From contig NZ_JAJBMO010000033.1 of NCBI RefSeq assembly GCF_020537505.1, positions 1 to 32,295 of the forward strand: a stretch of DNA of 32,295 nucleotides, given 5' to 3'. The number at the start of each line of letters is the position of its first letter. Position 1 is the first letter of the stretch. Under the pieces are notes generated by a model, which made no database searches, was not told the origin of the DNA, and was given only the letters and a program-made list of their open reading frames with translations. The DNA is from Blautia glucerasea. Its GTDB lineage: Bacteria > Bacillota > Clostridia > Lachnospirales > Lachnospiraceae. The position numbers were made by a program, and so were the translations under genes. Below are positions 5,854 through 14,083 of the stretch, one piece after another.

Positions 5854-8199
5854 ATGACTTTAAAAGATCTTCCAATAGGGAAAACCGCCACAGTTACAGC
5901 TGTTGGCGGAGAGGGTGCCCTGCGGCAGCATTTTCTGGATATGGGTATTATTCCCATGGCTGATGTGACCATGGTAAAATATGCGCCGATGGGTGATCCT
6001 GTGGAGGTACGGATCCACAGCTACGAGCTGACTCTGCGTCTTGCAGATGCAGCGAAAATTGAAATTGACAATATAAGAGATGCAAAAGAAAAAACACACA
6101 GTGAAAGAGCGAAAGCAATTCCACATCCCGGACTTGGAGAGGGCGGTAAATATCATGAAAAAGCAGATGAACATCCCCTTCCGGATAGTGAGCTTCTTAC
6201 CTTTGCCCTGGCAGGAAACCAGAACTGCGGTAAAACAACCCTGTTTAATCAGTTAACTGGCTCCAGTCAGCATGTAGGCAACTTTCCGGGAGTTACTGTA
6301 GACCGCAAGGACGGTATTATCCGTGGGAAAAAGAATACTCTGGTGACAGACCTTCCTGGAATTTATTCCATGTCCCCCTATACCAGCGAGGAAATCGTAA
6401 CCAGAAGCTTTATTCTGGAACAGCATCCAAAAGGAATCATCAATATTGTGGATGCGACTAATATTGAGAGAAATCTTTATCTTACCATGCAGCTGATGGA
6501 GCTGGATGTTCCTATGGTTCTGGCATTGAATATGATGGACGAGGTAAGGCAGAATGGCGGCTCTGTACGTGTGAACCAGATGGAGGAGGCACTTGGAATT
6601 CCCGTAGTACCTATTTCAGCAGCGAAAAATGAGGGAATCGATGAACTGGTAGCCCATGCGATCCATGTGGCAAAATATCAGGAAAAACCAAAGCGTCTGG
6701 ATTTCTGTGATGCAAACGATGATGGCGGAGCCGTTCACAGATGCCTTCATGGAATTATGCATCTCATTGAAGATCATGCACAGCAGGCAGATATTCCGGT
6801 GCGTTTTGCAGCCAGCAAGCTTGCGGAAGGGGATGAACTGATCCTGGAAAAGCTTGGACTGGATCAGAATGAAAAAGAAACCCTGGAGCATATTGTAAAG
6901 CAGATGGAGACAGAGCGTGGGCTTGACCGGTCCGCAGCGATTGCCCATATGCGCTTTGATTTTATTGAAAAGGTCTGCGGTGAGACCGTGATTAAGCCTC
7001 ATGAGAGCAAGGAGCATCTGCGTAGTCAGAAGATGGATAAAATACTTACAGGTAAATATACAGCCATTCCATGCTTCGCAGGTATTATGGCCCTGGTTTT
7101 CTGGCTGACCTTTGGTGTGATCGGAAAGGGGCTTTCCGATCTTCTGGATATGGGAATTGCCTGGCTGACCGCAGTGGTGGATCAGGCAATGACTGCATGG
7201 AATGTAAATAATGTGCTTCATTCTCTTGTAATTGACGGTATTTTCAATGGCGTTGGAAGTGTGCTCAGTTTTCTGCCGATTATTGTTACCCTGTTTTTCT
7301 TCCTGTCCCTTCTGGAAGACAGCGGATATATGGCAAGAGTTGCTTTTGTGATGGATAAGCTGCTTCGTAAAATCGGTCTTTCCGGACGAAGCATTGTGCC
7401 GATGCTGGTTGGCTTCGGATGTACGGTGCCTGGCGTTATGGCAAGCAGAACCCTGCCTTCAGAGCGTGACCGTAAGATGACCATTCTTCTCACCCCGTTT
7501 ATGAGCTGTTCGGCTAAGCTTCCGATTTATGCCTTTTTTACAGCTGCCTTTTTCCCGAAATATGGGGCGCTGGTGATGGTAGCCCTTTATTTTGGCGGCA
7601 TCCTTATGGGCATTCTGATGGCGCTGATTTTTGGAAGAACCATGTTCAAGGGGGAGGCAGTACCTTTCGTTATGGAGCTTCCCAATTACCGCCTGCCTGG
7701 TGCGAAAAATGTGGGACAGCTTCTCTGGGAAAAGGCGAAGGATTTCCTGCAGAGGGCATTTACCGTTATTTTTATAGCAACCATTGTGATCTGGTTTTTA
7801 CAGACCTTTGATCTGCACCTGAATATTGTAACGGATTCCAAGGACAGCATTCTGGCGGTAGTGGCTGGGATCGTGGCACCTGTGTTTGGACCTTTGGGAT
7901 TTGGGGACTGGAGATTTTCTACAGCGCTGGTAACCGGATTTATGGCAAAGGAGAGCGTAGTTTCTACTTTATCGATCCTGTTCGGAAGTACGAAAGCACT
8001 GGTAGAAGTCCTTTCTCCGCTGGCAACAGTAAGTCTTTTGACATTCTGCCTGTTATATACACCTTGTGTGGCGGCAATCGCTTCTGTGAAGCGGGAGCTT
8101 GGTGGAAAATGGGCGGCAGGAGTGGTGATCGGGCAGTGTGTGATCGCCTGGCTTGCGGCATTTTTGGTAAAAATCGTTGGCGTTTTGATGGGATTTTGA
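5854..8199 (+). CDS. feoB: FeoA-FeoB fusion, ferrous iron transporter
   Basis: A 781-residue fusion of FeoA and FeoB that imports Fe2+. Residues 1-75 form the SH3-like FeoA domain (MTLKDLPIGKTATVTAVGG). A charged linker follows, then the FeoB G domain: G1 GNQNCGKTTLFN (121-132), G2 region NFPGVTVD (143-150), G3 DLPG (166-169), G4 NMMD (226-229), G5 ISAAKNEG. The membrane part carries the two gate motifs (CTVPGVMASRTLP and FMSCSAKLPIYAFF) with FMAKES near the end. FeoA and FeoB are separate proteins in E. coli; fusion is common in Clostridia. The start at 5854 fits the FeoA N-terminus; the in-frame ATG at 5809 would add 15 unrelated residues. No separate FeoC is visible. Iron regulation is suggested by the site at 5781-5794. 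Confidence 0.95.
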   Translation: MTLKDLPIGKTATVTAVGGEGALRQHFLDMGIIPMADVTMVKYAPMGDPVEVRIHSYELTLRLADAAKIEIDNIRDAKEKTHSERAKAIPHPGLGEGGKYHEKADEHPLPDSELLTFALAGNQNCGKTTLFNQLTGSSQHVGNFPGVTVDRKDGIIRGKKNTLVTDLPGIYSMSPYTSEEIVTRSFILEQHPKGIINIVDATNIERNLYLTMQLMELDVPMVLALNMMDEVRQNGGSVRVNQMEEALGIPVVPISAAKNEGIDELVAHAIHVAKYQEKPKRLDFCDANDDGGAVHRCLHGIMHLIEDHAQQADIPVRFAASKLAEGDELILEKLGLDQNEKETLEHIVKQMETERGLDRSAAIAHMRFDFIEKVCGETVIKPHESKEHLRSQKMDKILTGKYTAIPCFAGIMALVFWLTFGVIGKGLSDLLDMGIAWLTAVVDQAMTAWNVNNVLHSLVIDGIFNGVGSVLSFLPIIVTLFFFLSLLEDSGYMARVAFVMDKLLRKIGLSGRSIVPMLVGFGCTVPGVMASRTLPSERDRKMTILLTPFMSCSAKLPIYAFFTAAFFPKYGALVMVALYFGGILMGILMALIFGRTMFKGEAVPFVMELPNYRLPGAKNVGQLLWEKAKDFLQRAFTVIFIATIVIWFLQTFDLHLNIVTDSKDSILAVVAGIVAPVFGPLGFGDWRFSTALVTGFMAKESVVSTLSILFGSTKALVEVLSPLATVSLLTFCLLYTPCVAAIASVKRELGGKWAAGVVIGQCVIAWLAAFLVKIVGVLMGF

Positions 8200-8236
8200 G
8201 AAAAATGACTATTTTTCATTTTTGTCAAAAAAAATA

Positions 8237-8264
8237 TTGACTATTGGTCATTTTGGTTTATACT
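8237..8264 (+). promoter_or_regulatory. MMPL gene promoter with embedded TGAC-N5-GTCA palindrome
   Basis: TTGACT (8237-8242) and TATACT (8259-8264) have a 16-bp spacer. The -35 and spacer contain TGACTATTGGTCA (8238-8250), an inverted repeat of the kind bound by TetR-family repressors of efflux genes. A looser copy (AATGACTATTTTTCATTTT) lies just upstream at about 8204-8222. No TetR-family gene is in the window. Confidence 0.55.
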
Positions 8265-8300
8265 ATAGTACGAAAGAAATGAGTTAAGGAGATGACATCA

Positions 8301-10388
8301 ATGGTCAAAGTAGGAAAATGGATAGCCAAGCACAAGGTCCTGGTGCTTCTCATCGGACTTTTGCTGGTAATCCCGTCTGCGATCGGAATTGCAGAGACGA
8401 GAGTAAATTATGATCTGTTAAGTTACCTGCCGGATACCCTTGAGACAGTAAAGGGTCAGGATATTCTGGTTGATGAGTTCGGTATGGGCGCCTTTTCCAT
8501 GGTAATCGTGGAGAACATGGATATGAAGGATGTCCAGAAGCTGGAAGAGAAGTTCAGCGAAGTAGAGCATGTAAAGGATGTTCTCTGGTATGATGATGTG
8601 GCAGATATCACCCTTCCTGTGGAAATGGTTCCTGAGAAATACAGAAAGGTATTTATCAACGGGGATGCCACCATGATGCTGGTGCTGTTTGACAATACCA
8701 CTTCTTCCGATACTTCTATGGAGGCGATCACAGAGCTTCGTAAGATCGCCAATGAGCAGTGTTTCTTAAGCGGTATGACAGGTGTTGTTACGGATATCAA
8801 GAACATTGCCATGCAGGAGCTGCCAATCTACGTTGTGATCGCAGCAGTGCTCAGTCTGATCGTTTTGGAACTGACAAGCGGATCCTTTGTTGTTCCGTTT
8901 TTGTTCCTGCTTAGTATCGGACTTGCCATTCTTTATAATTTGGGAAGCAATATTATTTTGGGCGAGACTTCCTATATTACACAGGCCCTTACCGCAGTCC
9001 TTCAGCTTGGTGTTACAATGGATTACTCCATTTTCCTTCTGAACAGCTATGAAGAGAATAAGAAACGATTCCCTGGAGAGAAGGACCGTGCCATGGGGCA
9101 TGCCATTGCCAATACCTTTAAATCTGTAGCAGGAAGCTCCGTTACCACGGTTGCCGGTTTCGTTGCACTTTGTGTTATGACCTTTGCTCTTGGACGTGAC
9201 CTTGGTATTGTTATGGCGAAGGGTGTTATCATTGGTGTTATCTGCTGTGTAACCATTCTTCCGGCACTGGTATTGTTCTTTGACAAGCCGATTGAAAAAA
9301 CACAGCATAAACTCCTGTTTAGCAGAATGGATAAGCCATCCGCTTTTATTACCAAACATTACAAAGCATGGACAGTGATCTTCCTGGTACTTTTGTTCCC
9401 GGCTATTTACGGAAACAACCACACAAAGATTTACTACAACATTGCAGAATCCCTTCCGTCCACTCTGGACTGCAACATTGCAAATGCAGAGCTGGATAAA
9501 ACCTTTGCTGTTGGAAACATCCATATGATCATGCTGGATAAGGGTATGGATTCCAAACAGAAGCAGCAGATGTTAAATGAGATCGATGAGGTTGATGGTG
9601 TGAAGTGGAGCCTGGGAATGAATTCCCTGATCGGCCCTACCGTTCCGGATTCCATGATCCCGAAAGATATCAAGAGCATTTTCGAGGGTGACCAGTACGA
9701 GCTTGCATTTGTCTGCTCCGAATATGCATCTGCTACAGATGAGGTAAATGCCCAGCTTGCATCCATCAATGAGATCGTAAAAAAATATGATGATACAGCA
9801 ATGGTAATCGGTGAGGCACCGCTTATGAAAGACCTTCAGGATACTACAGACGCCGACCTGGTTCGTGTAAATGTTATTTCCATCGGCGCGATTTTCCTGA
9901 TCATTATGATCATTTTCAAATCAATTTCCCTGCCGATCATTCTGGTTGCGGTTATTGAGTTTGCGATTTTTGTAAATATGGCCATCCCGTTCTATCAGGG
10001 AATCAGCCTTCCGTTCGTTGCAAGTATTGTAATCGGTGCAATCCAGCTTGGAGCTACCGTTGACTATGCGATTCTGATGACCACCCGTTATCAGAGGGAG
10101 AGACAGCATGGCAAGAATAAGATGGAAGCCATCAGCATTGCCCATAAGACCAGCATGCCGTCCATTATCAGCAGTGGTCTCAGCTTCTTCGCAGCGACCT
10201 TCGGTGTTTCCTGCTATTCACAGGTTGAGATGATCGGTTCTATCTGTACATTGCTTGCACGTGGCGCCATCATCAGTATGGTGGTTGTATTGTTCATCTT
10301 ACCGGCCATGTTTATGATCTTCGATAAACTGATCTGTGTTACATCCATTGGCTTCCTTGGAGATAAAAAGGCAGCGAAAGCGAAATAA
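8301..10388 (+). CDS. MMPL/RND-family transporter
   Basis: A 695-residue inner-membrane exporter of the MMPL branch of the RND superfamily. It shows the expected internal duplication: one helix, a large extracytoplasmic loop, then five or six helices, twice. Each half has the membrane Asp motif of the family, GVTMDYSIFLLNSYEENK in the first and GATVDYAILMTTRYQRER in the second; these aspartates carry proton coupling. The substrate could be lipids, lipopeptides or hydrophobic drugs and cannot be read from sequence. The ATG at 8301 is chosen because AAGGA (8286-8290) is 10 bases away, against one base for the ATG at 8292. It is monocistronic, with its own promoter and a terminator at 10447-10481. 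Confidence 0.88.
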   Translation: MVKVGKWIAKHKVLVLLIGLLLVIPSAIGIAETRVNYDLLSYLPDTLETVKGQDILVDEFGMGAFSMVIVENMDMKDVQKLEEKFSEVEHVKDVLWYDDVADITLPVEMVPEKYRKVFINGDATMMLVLFDNTTSSDTSMEAITELRKIANEQCFLSGMTGVVTDIKNIAMQELPIYVVIAAVLSLIVLELTSGSFVVPFLFLLSIGLAILYNLGSNIILGETSYITQALTAVLQLGVTMDYSIFLLNSYEENKKRFPGEKDRAMGHAIANTFKSVAGSSVTTVAGFVALCVMTFALGRDLGIVMAKGVIIGVICCVTILPALVLFFDKPIEKTQHKLLFSRMDKPSAFITKHYKAWTVIFLVLLFPAIYGNNHTKIYYNIAESLPSTLDCNIANAELDKTFAVGNIHMIMLDKGMDSKQKQQMLNEIDEVDGVKWSLGMNSLIGPTVPDSMIPKDIKSIFEGDQYELAFVCSEYASATDEVNAQLASINEIVKKYDDTAMVIGEAPLMKDLQDTTDADLVRVNVISIGAIFLIIMIIFKSISLPIILVAVIEFAIFVNMAIPFYQGISLPFVASIVIGAIQLGATVDYAILMTTRYQRERQHGKNKMEAISIAHKTSMPSIISSGLSFFAATFGVSCYSQVEMIGSICTLLARGAIISMVVVLFILPAMFMIFDKLICVTSIGFLGDKKAAKAK

Positions 10389-10446
10389 AACATAATCAGA
10401 CGGTCTGGATGCGCTGCTTTTGCGCATAACAGACGGCTTTGGAAGA

Positions 10447-10481
10447 AATCCTGCTTCAATAAAATGAGGCGGGATTTTTTT
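10447..10481 (+). terminator. Intrinsic terminator after the MMPL gene
   Basis: An 11-bp stem (10447-10457 with 10466-10476, two G-U pairs) leads into a run of seven T. Confidence 0.85.
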
Positions 10482-10482
10482 G

Positions 10483-10511
10483 TTGAATAAAAAGTGAGAA
10501 AACGTTATAAT
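10483..10511 (+). promoter_or_regulatory. Promoter of the larBC operon
   Basis: TTGAAT (10483-10488) and a perfect TATAAT (10506-10511) are separated by 17 bp, directly after the preceding terminator. The predicted start near 10518 leaves a leader of about 110 bases before larB. Confidence 0.65.
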
Positions 10512-10515
10512 TGTG

Positions 10516-10628
10516 GTGCTGTTTCTTACAGCACATGAAAGAAACGTGACCGTAACCGCTTGAGTGGAAGAAGCTCCGAAAGCTGCGGCTGCGTCAGGAT
10601 TGATTTTTAAAACGGAGTGAGATTATAA
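10516..10628 (+). promoter_or_regulatory. Structured larB leader RNA, class unknown
   Basis: The leader can form GTGCTG...CAGCAC (10516-10521 with 10529-10534), or alternatively GTTTCTT...AAGAAAC (10521-10527 with 10539-10545). These helices share bases and exclude each other. Further hairpins are CCGCTTGAGTGG (4-bp stem with G-U) and AGCTCCGAAAGCT, and TGAC/GTCA could close them into a junction. I cannot match it to a known riboswitch class, including NiCo. Regulatory function is inference. Confidence 0.4.
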
Positions 10629-11375
10629 ATGACGCTAGAAGAAATTCTTGCCCAGGTGCAGCAGGGGACACTTTCCCCGGAGGCAGCAGGGAATCTGATC
10701 CGCCAGGATGGTTATAAAGAAATGGATTATGCGAAGCTGGACACTGGAAGAAAAGCCCGTACAGGTTTCGCTGAGGTTGTTTACTGCAGCAATAAGGCAG
10801 ATGCTCATTTGTTGAAAATTTTCGAACGGTTATATCAGGAAGAAGGGGAAGTGCTGGGGACCAGAGCTTCACAGGTGCAGTTTGAGCTGGTGAGAGAGAG
10901 ACTGCCCCAGGTGCAGTACGATCCCATTTCCAGAATCCTGAAAATTGAGAAGCCAGATAAGGTGCATGAGGGAAAGGTTGCAGTGTGTACCGCTGGCACC
11001 GCAGATATTCCGGTGGCAGAGGAAGCAGCCCAGACAGCAGAGTACTTTGGAACTCATGTGGAACGGATCTATGATGTGGGAGTAAGCGGCATGCATAGAT
11101 TGTTTTCCAGGCTGGAGACCATTCTGGATGCAAACTGTGTGGTGGCTGTGGCTGGAATGGAGGGCGCCCTGGCCAGCGTTATGGGCGGACTTGTGAGCAG
11201 ACCAGTGATCGCAGTACCTACGTCTGTGGGATATGGAGCTAATTTTCATGGCCTGTCCGCACTTCTGACCATGATCAATTCCTGCGCCAATGGAATTGCC
11301 ACAGTGAATATTGACAACGGATATGGAGCTGGATATCTGGCAACACAGATGAACCGGTTGGCTCTTGGAAAATAA
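10629..11375 (+). CDS. larB: LarB, nickel-pincer cofactor biosynthesis
   Basis: A 248-residue LarB, which carboxylates nicotinic acid adenine dinucleotide and hydrolyses it to the dicarboxylated mononucleotide, the first step of the nickel-pincer cofactor of lactate racemase-type enzymes. The C-terminal two thirds resemble PurE-like carboxylases: VAVCTAGTADIPVAEEA, then YDVGVSGMHR, AGMEGALASVMGGL and IAVPTSVGYGANFHG, all typical of LarB. Length matches the family. GGAG lies 11 bases before the ATG. larC follows after 91 bases and both probably come from the promoter at 10483-10511. Neither larE nor a larA-type enzyme is in the window, so the pathway must be completed elsewhere. Confidence 0.93.
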   Translation: MTLEEILAQVQQGTLSPEAAGNLIRQDGYKEMDYAKLDTGRKARTGFAEVVYCSNKADAHLLKIFERLYQEEGEVLGTRASQVQFELVRERLPQVQYDPISRILKIEKPDKVHEGKVAVCTAGTADIPVAEEAAQTAEYFGTHVERIYDVGVSGMHRLFSRLETILDANCVVAVAGMEGALASVMGGLVSRPVIAVPTSVGYGANFHGLSALLTMINSCANGIATVNIDNGYGAGYLATQMNRLALGK

Positions 11376-11466
11376 AGCCCAGATGAGACAGCGAAGGCTG
11401 TACCTGCGGGGAATTGGCAGGGCAGTACTTAAAACTACTTTGATATTTTTGTAACGGGGAGAAACT

Positions 11467-13062
11467 ATGGAAAAATCATTATATCTGGAGTGTTACTCCG
11501 GAATCAGCGGGGACATGACCGTGGCAGCCCTGCTGGATCTGGGAGCGGATCAGAAGGTACTTGAGGAAGTGCTTGCAAGCCTTCCGGTACAGGGCTTCGG
11601 GATAAAAGTAAGCAGAGTGGAGAAATCCGGGATTGATGCCTGCGATTTCGATGTGATTTTAGATAAAGAGATCGATGGACATGATCATGATATGGAGTAT
11701 CTGCATGGACATGAGCACGCAGCTGCCGCACATGGGGGAGAAACTCAGAGTGTGGCAGAACATGTTCATAGTCACGAGGAAGAGCACAGCCATGAGCATA
11801 CGCATAGTCATGAAGAAGCTCATAGCCATGAGCATACGCATAGTTATGAAGAAGCTCACAGCCATGAGTATGCTCACAGTCACGAAGAAGCTCATAGCCA
11901 TGAACACGCCCACAGTCATGAAGACCATACCCACCATCACCACCAGCACCGCGGCATGAATGAAATCCGTCAGATCATTGCTGGCGCGAAGATGACCGAG
12001 GGCGCCAGAAAAACAGCTCTTGCCATCTTCGAAATCTTGGCAAAGGCGGAGGCAAAAGCCCACAATGTTCCGGTAGAAGAGGTGCATTTCCACGAAGTTG
12101 GAGCGGTAGACTCTATTGTAGATATTTTGTCAGTGGCAGTCTGCCTGGATAACCTTGGAGTGACTGAAGTGATCGTACCTGTATTATATGAGGGAACTGG
12201 CACCATCCGCTGCCAGCATGGCATCCTTCCAGTTCCGGTTCCGGCTGTGACAAATATTGTACAGCAGTGTGGTCTGGATCTTAAGATTACCCAGGTACAG
12301 GGCGAGCTGGTGACGCCTACTGGTGCTGCGATCGTGGCAGCTGTCCGGACTTCTAATAAACTGCCAGAGGATTTTGTGATTGAGAAAACTGGTATCGGAG
12401 CAGGTAAGAGAACTTATGAGTGCCCTGGAATTCTCAGAGCTATGTTGATCCATGGAGAAAATTTAAAGAGATCAAAGCCAGAGGATGGGATACAAAGCAA
12501 AAATGGCAATCAGAAAAATGATGCAAATGAAATGAAAGCGTACACCAGCTTGGAAGCCGGCGAGATTTTTAATCAGGAGGCTGAGAACAAAATTCAGACC
12601 GGAGTTACGGACAGCACCGATTCTGCCGACTACATCTACAAGCTGGAAACCAACATCGACGACTGCAGCGGTGAAGTCCTTGGCTTCGTTATGGAGAAAT
12701 TATTTGAAGCAGGCGCCCGGGATGTCCACTACACCCCGGTCTATATGAAGAAAAACCGCCCTGCCTGGCTGCTCACCGTGATCTGTAAGGAAGAAGACAT
12801 TCCGGGAATGGAAGCGCTGATCTTTGCAGAGACTACCAGTATTGGTATCCGCAGAGCCAGAATGGAACGTACCATTTTGCCAAGAAGGAGGATCAAGGTA
12901 ATGATCCCCTTCGGTGAGGTGGAAGTGAAAATCTGTGGCCCGGAGGGAGCCCAGAAGTGCTACCCGGAATACGAAAGCCTGGCAAATATCTGCCGGAAAA
13001 CCGGAATCTCCTATGCAGAAGCCTACCAGATGGCAGTGGAAGCAAGTAAGAACCTGGAATGA
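11467..13062 (+). CDS. larC: LarC, nickel insertion enzyme with His-rich insert
   Basis: A 531-residue LarC, the CTP-dependent enzyme that inserts nickel into the pincer cofactor. The N-terminus (YLECYSGISGDMTVAALLDL) and the LarC1 core (VEEVHFHEVGAVDSIVDI, GTGTIRCQHGILPVPVPA, ELVTPTGAAI) are canonical. The LarC2 part begins at YKLETNIDDCSGEVLGFVME near residue 390. In Lactiplantibacillus plantarum the two parts are encoded by larC1 and larC2 and joined by frameshifting; here they are one frame. Between residues 72 and 161 there are 33 histidines in a 12-residue repeat (HSHEEAHSHEHT), a likely nickel-binding store. A low-complexity linker (about 340-385) separates LarC1 and LarC2. A GGGGAG site precedes the ATG. 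Confidence 0.93.
   Translation: MEKSLYLECYSGISGDMTVAALLDLGADQKVLEEVLASLPVQGFGIKVSRVEKSGIDACDFDVILDKEIDGHDHDMEYLHGHEHAAAAHGGETQSVAEHVHSHEEEHSHEHTHSHEEAHSHEHTHSYEEAHSHEYAHSHEEAHSHEHAHSHEDHTHHHHQHRGMNEIRQIIAGAKMTEGARKTALAIFEILAKAEAKAHNVPVEEVHFHEVGAVDSIVDILSVAVCLDNLGVTEVIVPVLYEGTGTIRCQHGILPVPVPAVTNIVQQCGLDLKITQVQGELVTPTGAAIVAAVRTSNKLPEDFVIEKTGIGAGKRTYECPGILRAMLIHGENLKRSKPEDGIQSKNGNQKNDANEMKAYTSLEAGEIFNQEAENKIQTGVTDSTDSADYIYKLETNIDDCSGEVLGFVMEKLFEAGARDVHYTPVYMKKNRPAWLLTVICKEEDIPGMEALIFAETTSIGIRRARMERTILPRRRIKVMIPFGEVEVKICGPEGAQKCYPEYESLANICRKTGISYAEAYQMAVEASKNLE
11767..11922 (+). repeat. 36-bp tandem repeats in larC encoding a His-rich tract
   Basis: Four contiguous 36-bp units (11767-11802, 11803-11838, 11839-11874, 11875-11910) and a partial fifth encode variants of HSHEEAHSHEHT. 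Units differ mostly by synonymous changes and Tyr/His swaps (HSYEE, HEYA). Being in frame, copy-number change would lengthen or shorten the metal-binding tract without breaking the protein. Confidence 0.9.
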
Positions 13063-13166
13063 TGGATTTGGGAATGGCTTTCGTAATATCTGGATGTGCT
13101 GCAATTCTCTGTAAATATGAATAAAAAAACAGTAAAAACAGGAAAATACCGCGGCAAATCGCAATA

Positions 13167-13195
13167 TTGCAACCGATAAAATTGTATGTTACAAT
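13167..13195 (+). promoter_or_regulatory. Promoter of the surface-polymer cluster
   Basis: TTGCAA (13167-13172) and TACAAT (13190-13195) are spaced by exactly 17 bp in the gap between larC and the first cluster gene. A small palindrome GCAATATTGC (13161-13170) overlaps the -35 and could be an operator. Confidence 0.6.
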
Positions 13196-13297
13196 ACAGG
13201 TTAGCTTTTTTGAATGAAAGTTCCTAAAGAAAACAGAAATTGAAATCCGGGACAGAATTCTTTTTTGCTAAATTTTTCAAAATACAATGGAGAGAAT

Positions 13298-14074
13298 ATG
13301 AAGAAATATATTGATAATCTCAGACAGTACCAGTTCCTTTTAAGCGAGCTGGTAAAAAAAGGAATCAAGCTGAAATATCGTCGTTCCTACCTTGGTATTC
13401 TGTGGTCTATGTTAGAGCCGCTGCTTTCCATGGTGGTCCTGACCATTGTCTTCGGAACCCTGTATGGAAACACAGATAAGACATTCCCTGTATACATTCT
13501 TTCGGGACGTCTTCTGTATACCTTTTACTCCAATGCCACAAAAGCTGCATTGAAGTCTATCCGTTCCAACTCGGCCATGATCAAAAAGGTATATGTGCCG
13601 AAATACCTGTACCCCCTTTCAGGAGTTATTTATAACTATATTATTTTCCTGATCTCTCTTCTGGTACTTGGTATTGTAAGCGCTGTTCTCGGTGTGAAGC
13701 CAACGATTTATCTGCTTCAGGCACCGGTTGCGCTGATCATCATTCTGATCTTATCCTATGGATGCGGAATGTTCCTTGCAACTATCGGCGTATTTTTCAG
13801 GGACATTGAATACCTTTGGACAGTTGTGCTGATGCTGATCATGTACACCTGTGCAATTTTCTATTACCCAAGCAAGCTGTTAAAGAGTGGATGGGCATGG
13901 ATCCTGAAGTTTAACCCTCTGTACTGTACCATCCAGATTTTCCGTTCTGCGATCTTTGGAGAGCCGATGTATGCACCATATGTAATTTATGCAGCCGCAT
14001 TCAGTGTGGGAATTACCATTTTGGGACTTGTATGCTTTAAGAAAAAACAGGACAGTTTCATTCTGTATATTTAA
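13298..14074 (+). CDS. ABC-2 type polysaccharide/teichoic acid export permease (TagG-like)
   Basis: A 258-residue six-helix permease of the ABC-2 family. The N-terminal amphipathic stretch ending in LKYRRSYLGILWSMLEPL is the hallmark of TagG/Wzm/RfbA-type exporters that move undecaprenyl-linked polymers across the membrane. Hydrophobic segments span about residues 30-55, 100-160 and 170-250. The start at 13298 has GGAGAG just upstream; an ATG at 13265 would add 11 residues without a binding site. The ATPase partner follows after 9 bases. Position as first gene of a CDP-glycerol cluster indicates a teichoic-acid-like substrate. Confidence 0.9.
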   Translation: MKKYIDNLRQYQFLLSELVKKGIKLKYRRSYLGILWSMLEPLLSMVVLTIVFGTLYGNTDKTFPVYILSGRLLYTFYSNATKAALKSIRSNSAMIKKVYVPKYLYPLSGVIYNYIIFLISLLVLGIVSAVLGVKPTIYLLQAPVALIIILILSYGCGMFLATIGVFFRDIEYLWTVVLMLIMYTCAIFYYPSKLLKSGWAWILKFNPLYCTIQIFRSAIFGEPMYAPYVIYAAAFSVGITILGLVCFKKKQDSFILYI

Positions 14075-14083
14075 GGAGAGAAT

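Noticed and set aside
8201..8223. AAAAATG...CATTTTT hairpin after feoB as a terminator
   Set aside because: The stem is only seven A/T-rich pairs and there is no GC-rich core, so it is unlikely to terminate; the sequence fits better as part of an operator region.
10516..10628. larB leader as a NiCo or other known riboswitch
   Set aside because: I could not find the conserved blocks of the NiCo, ZTP, THF, fluoride or cobalamin classes, so it is reported only as unassigned structure.
11767..11922. 36-bp repeats resembling CRISPR repeat length
   Set aside because: The units are contiguous without spacers and are in-frame coding sequence for a His-rich tract in larC; no cas genes are near.
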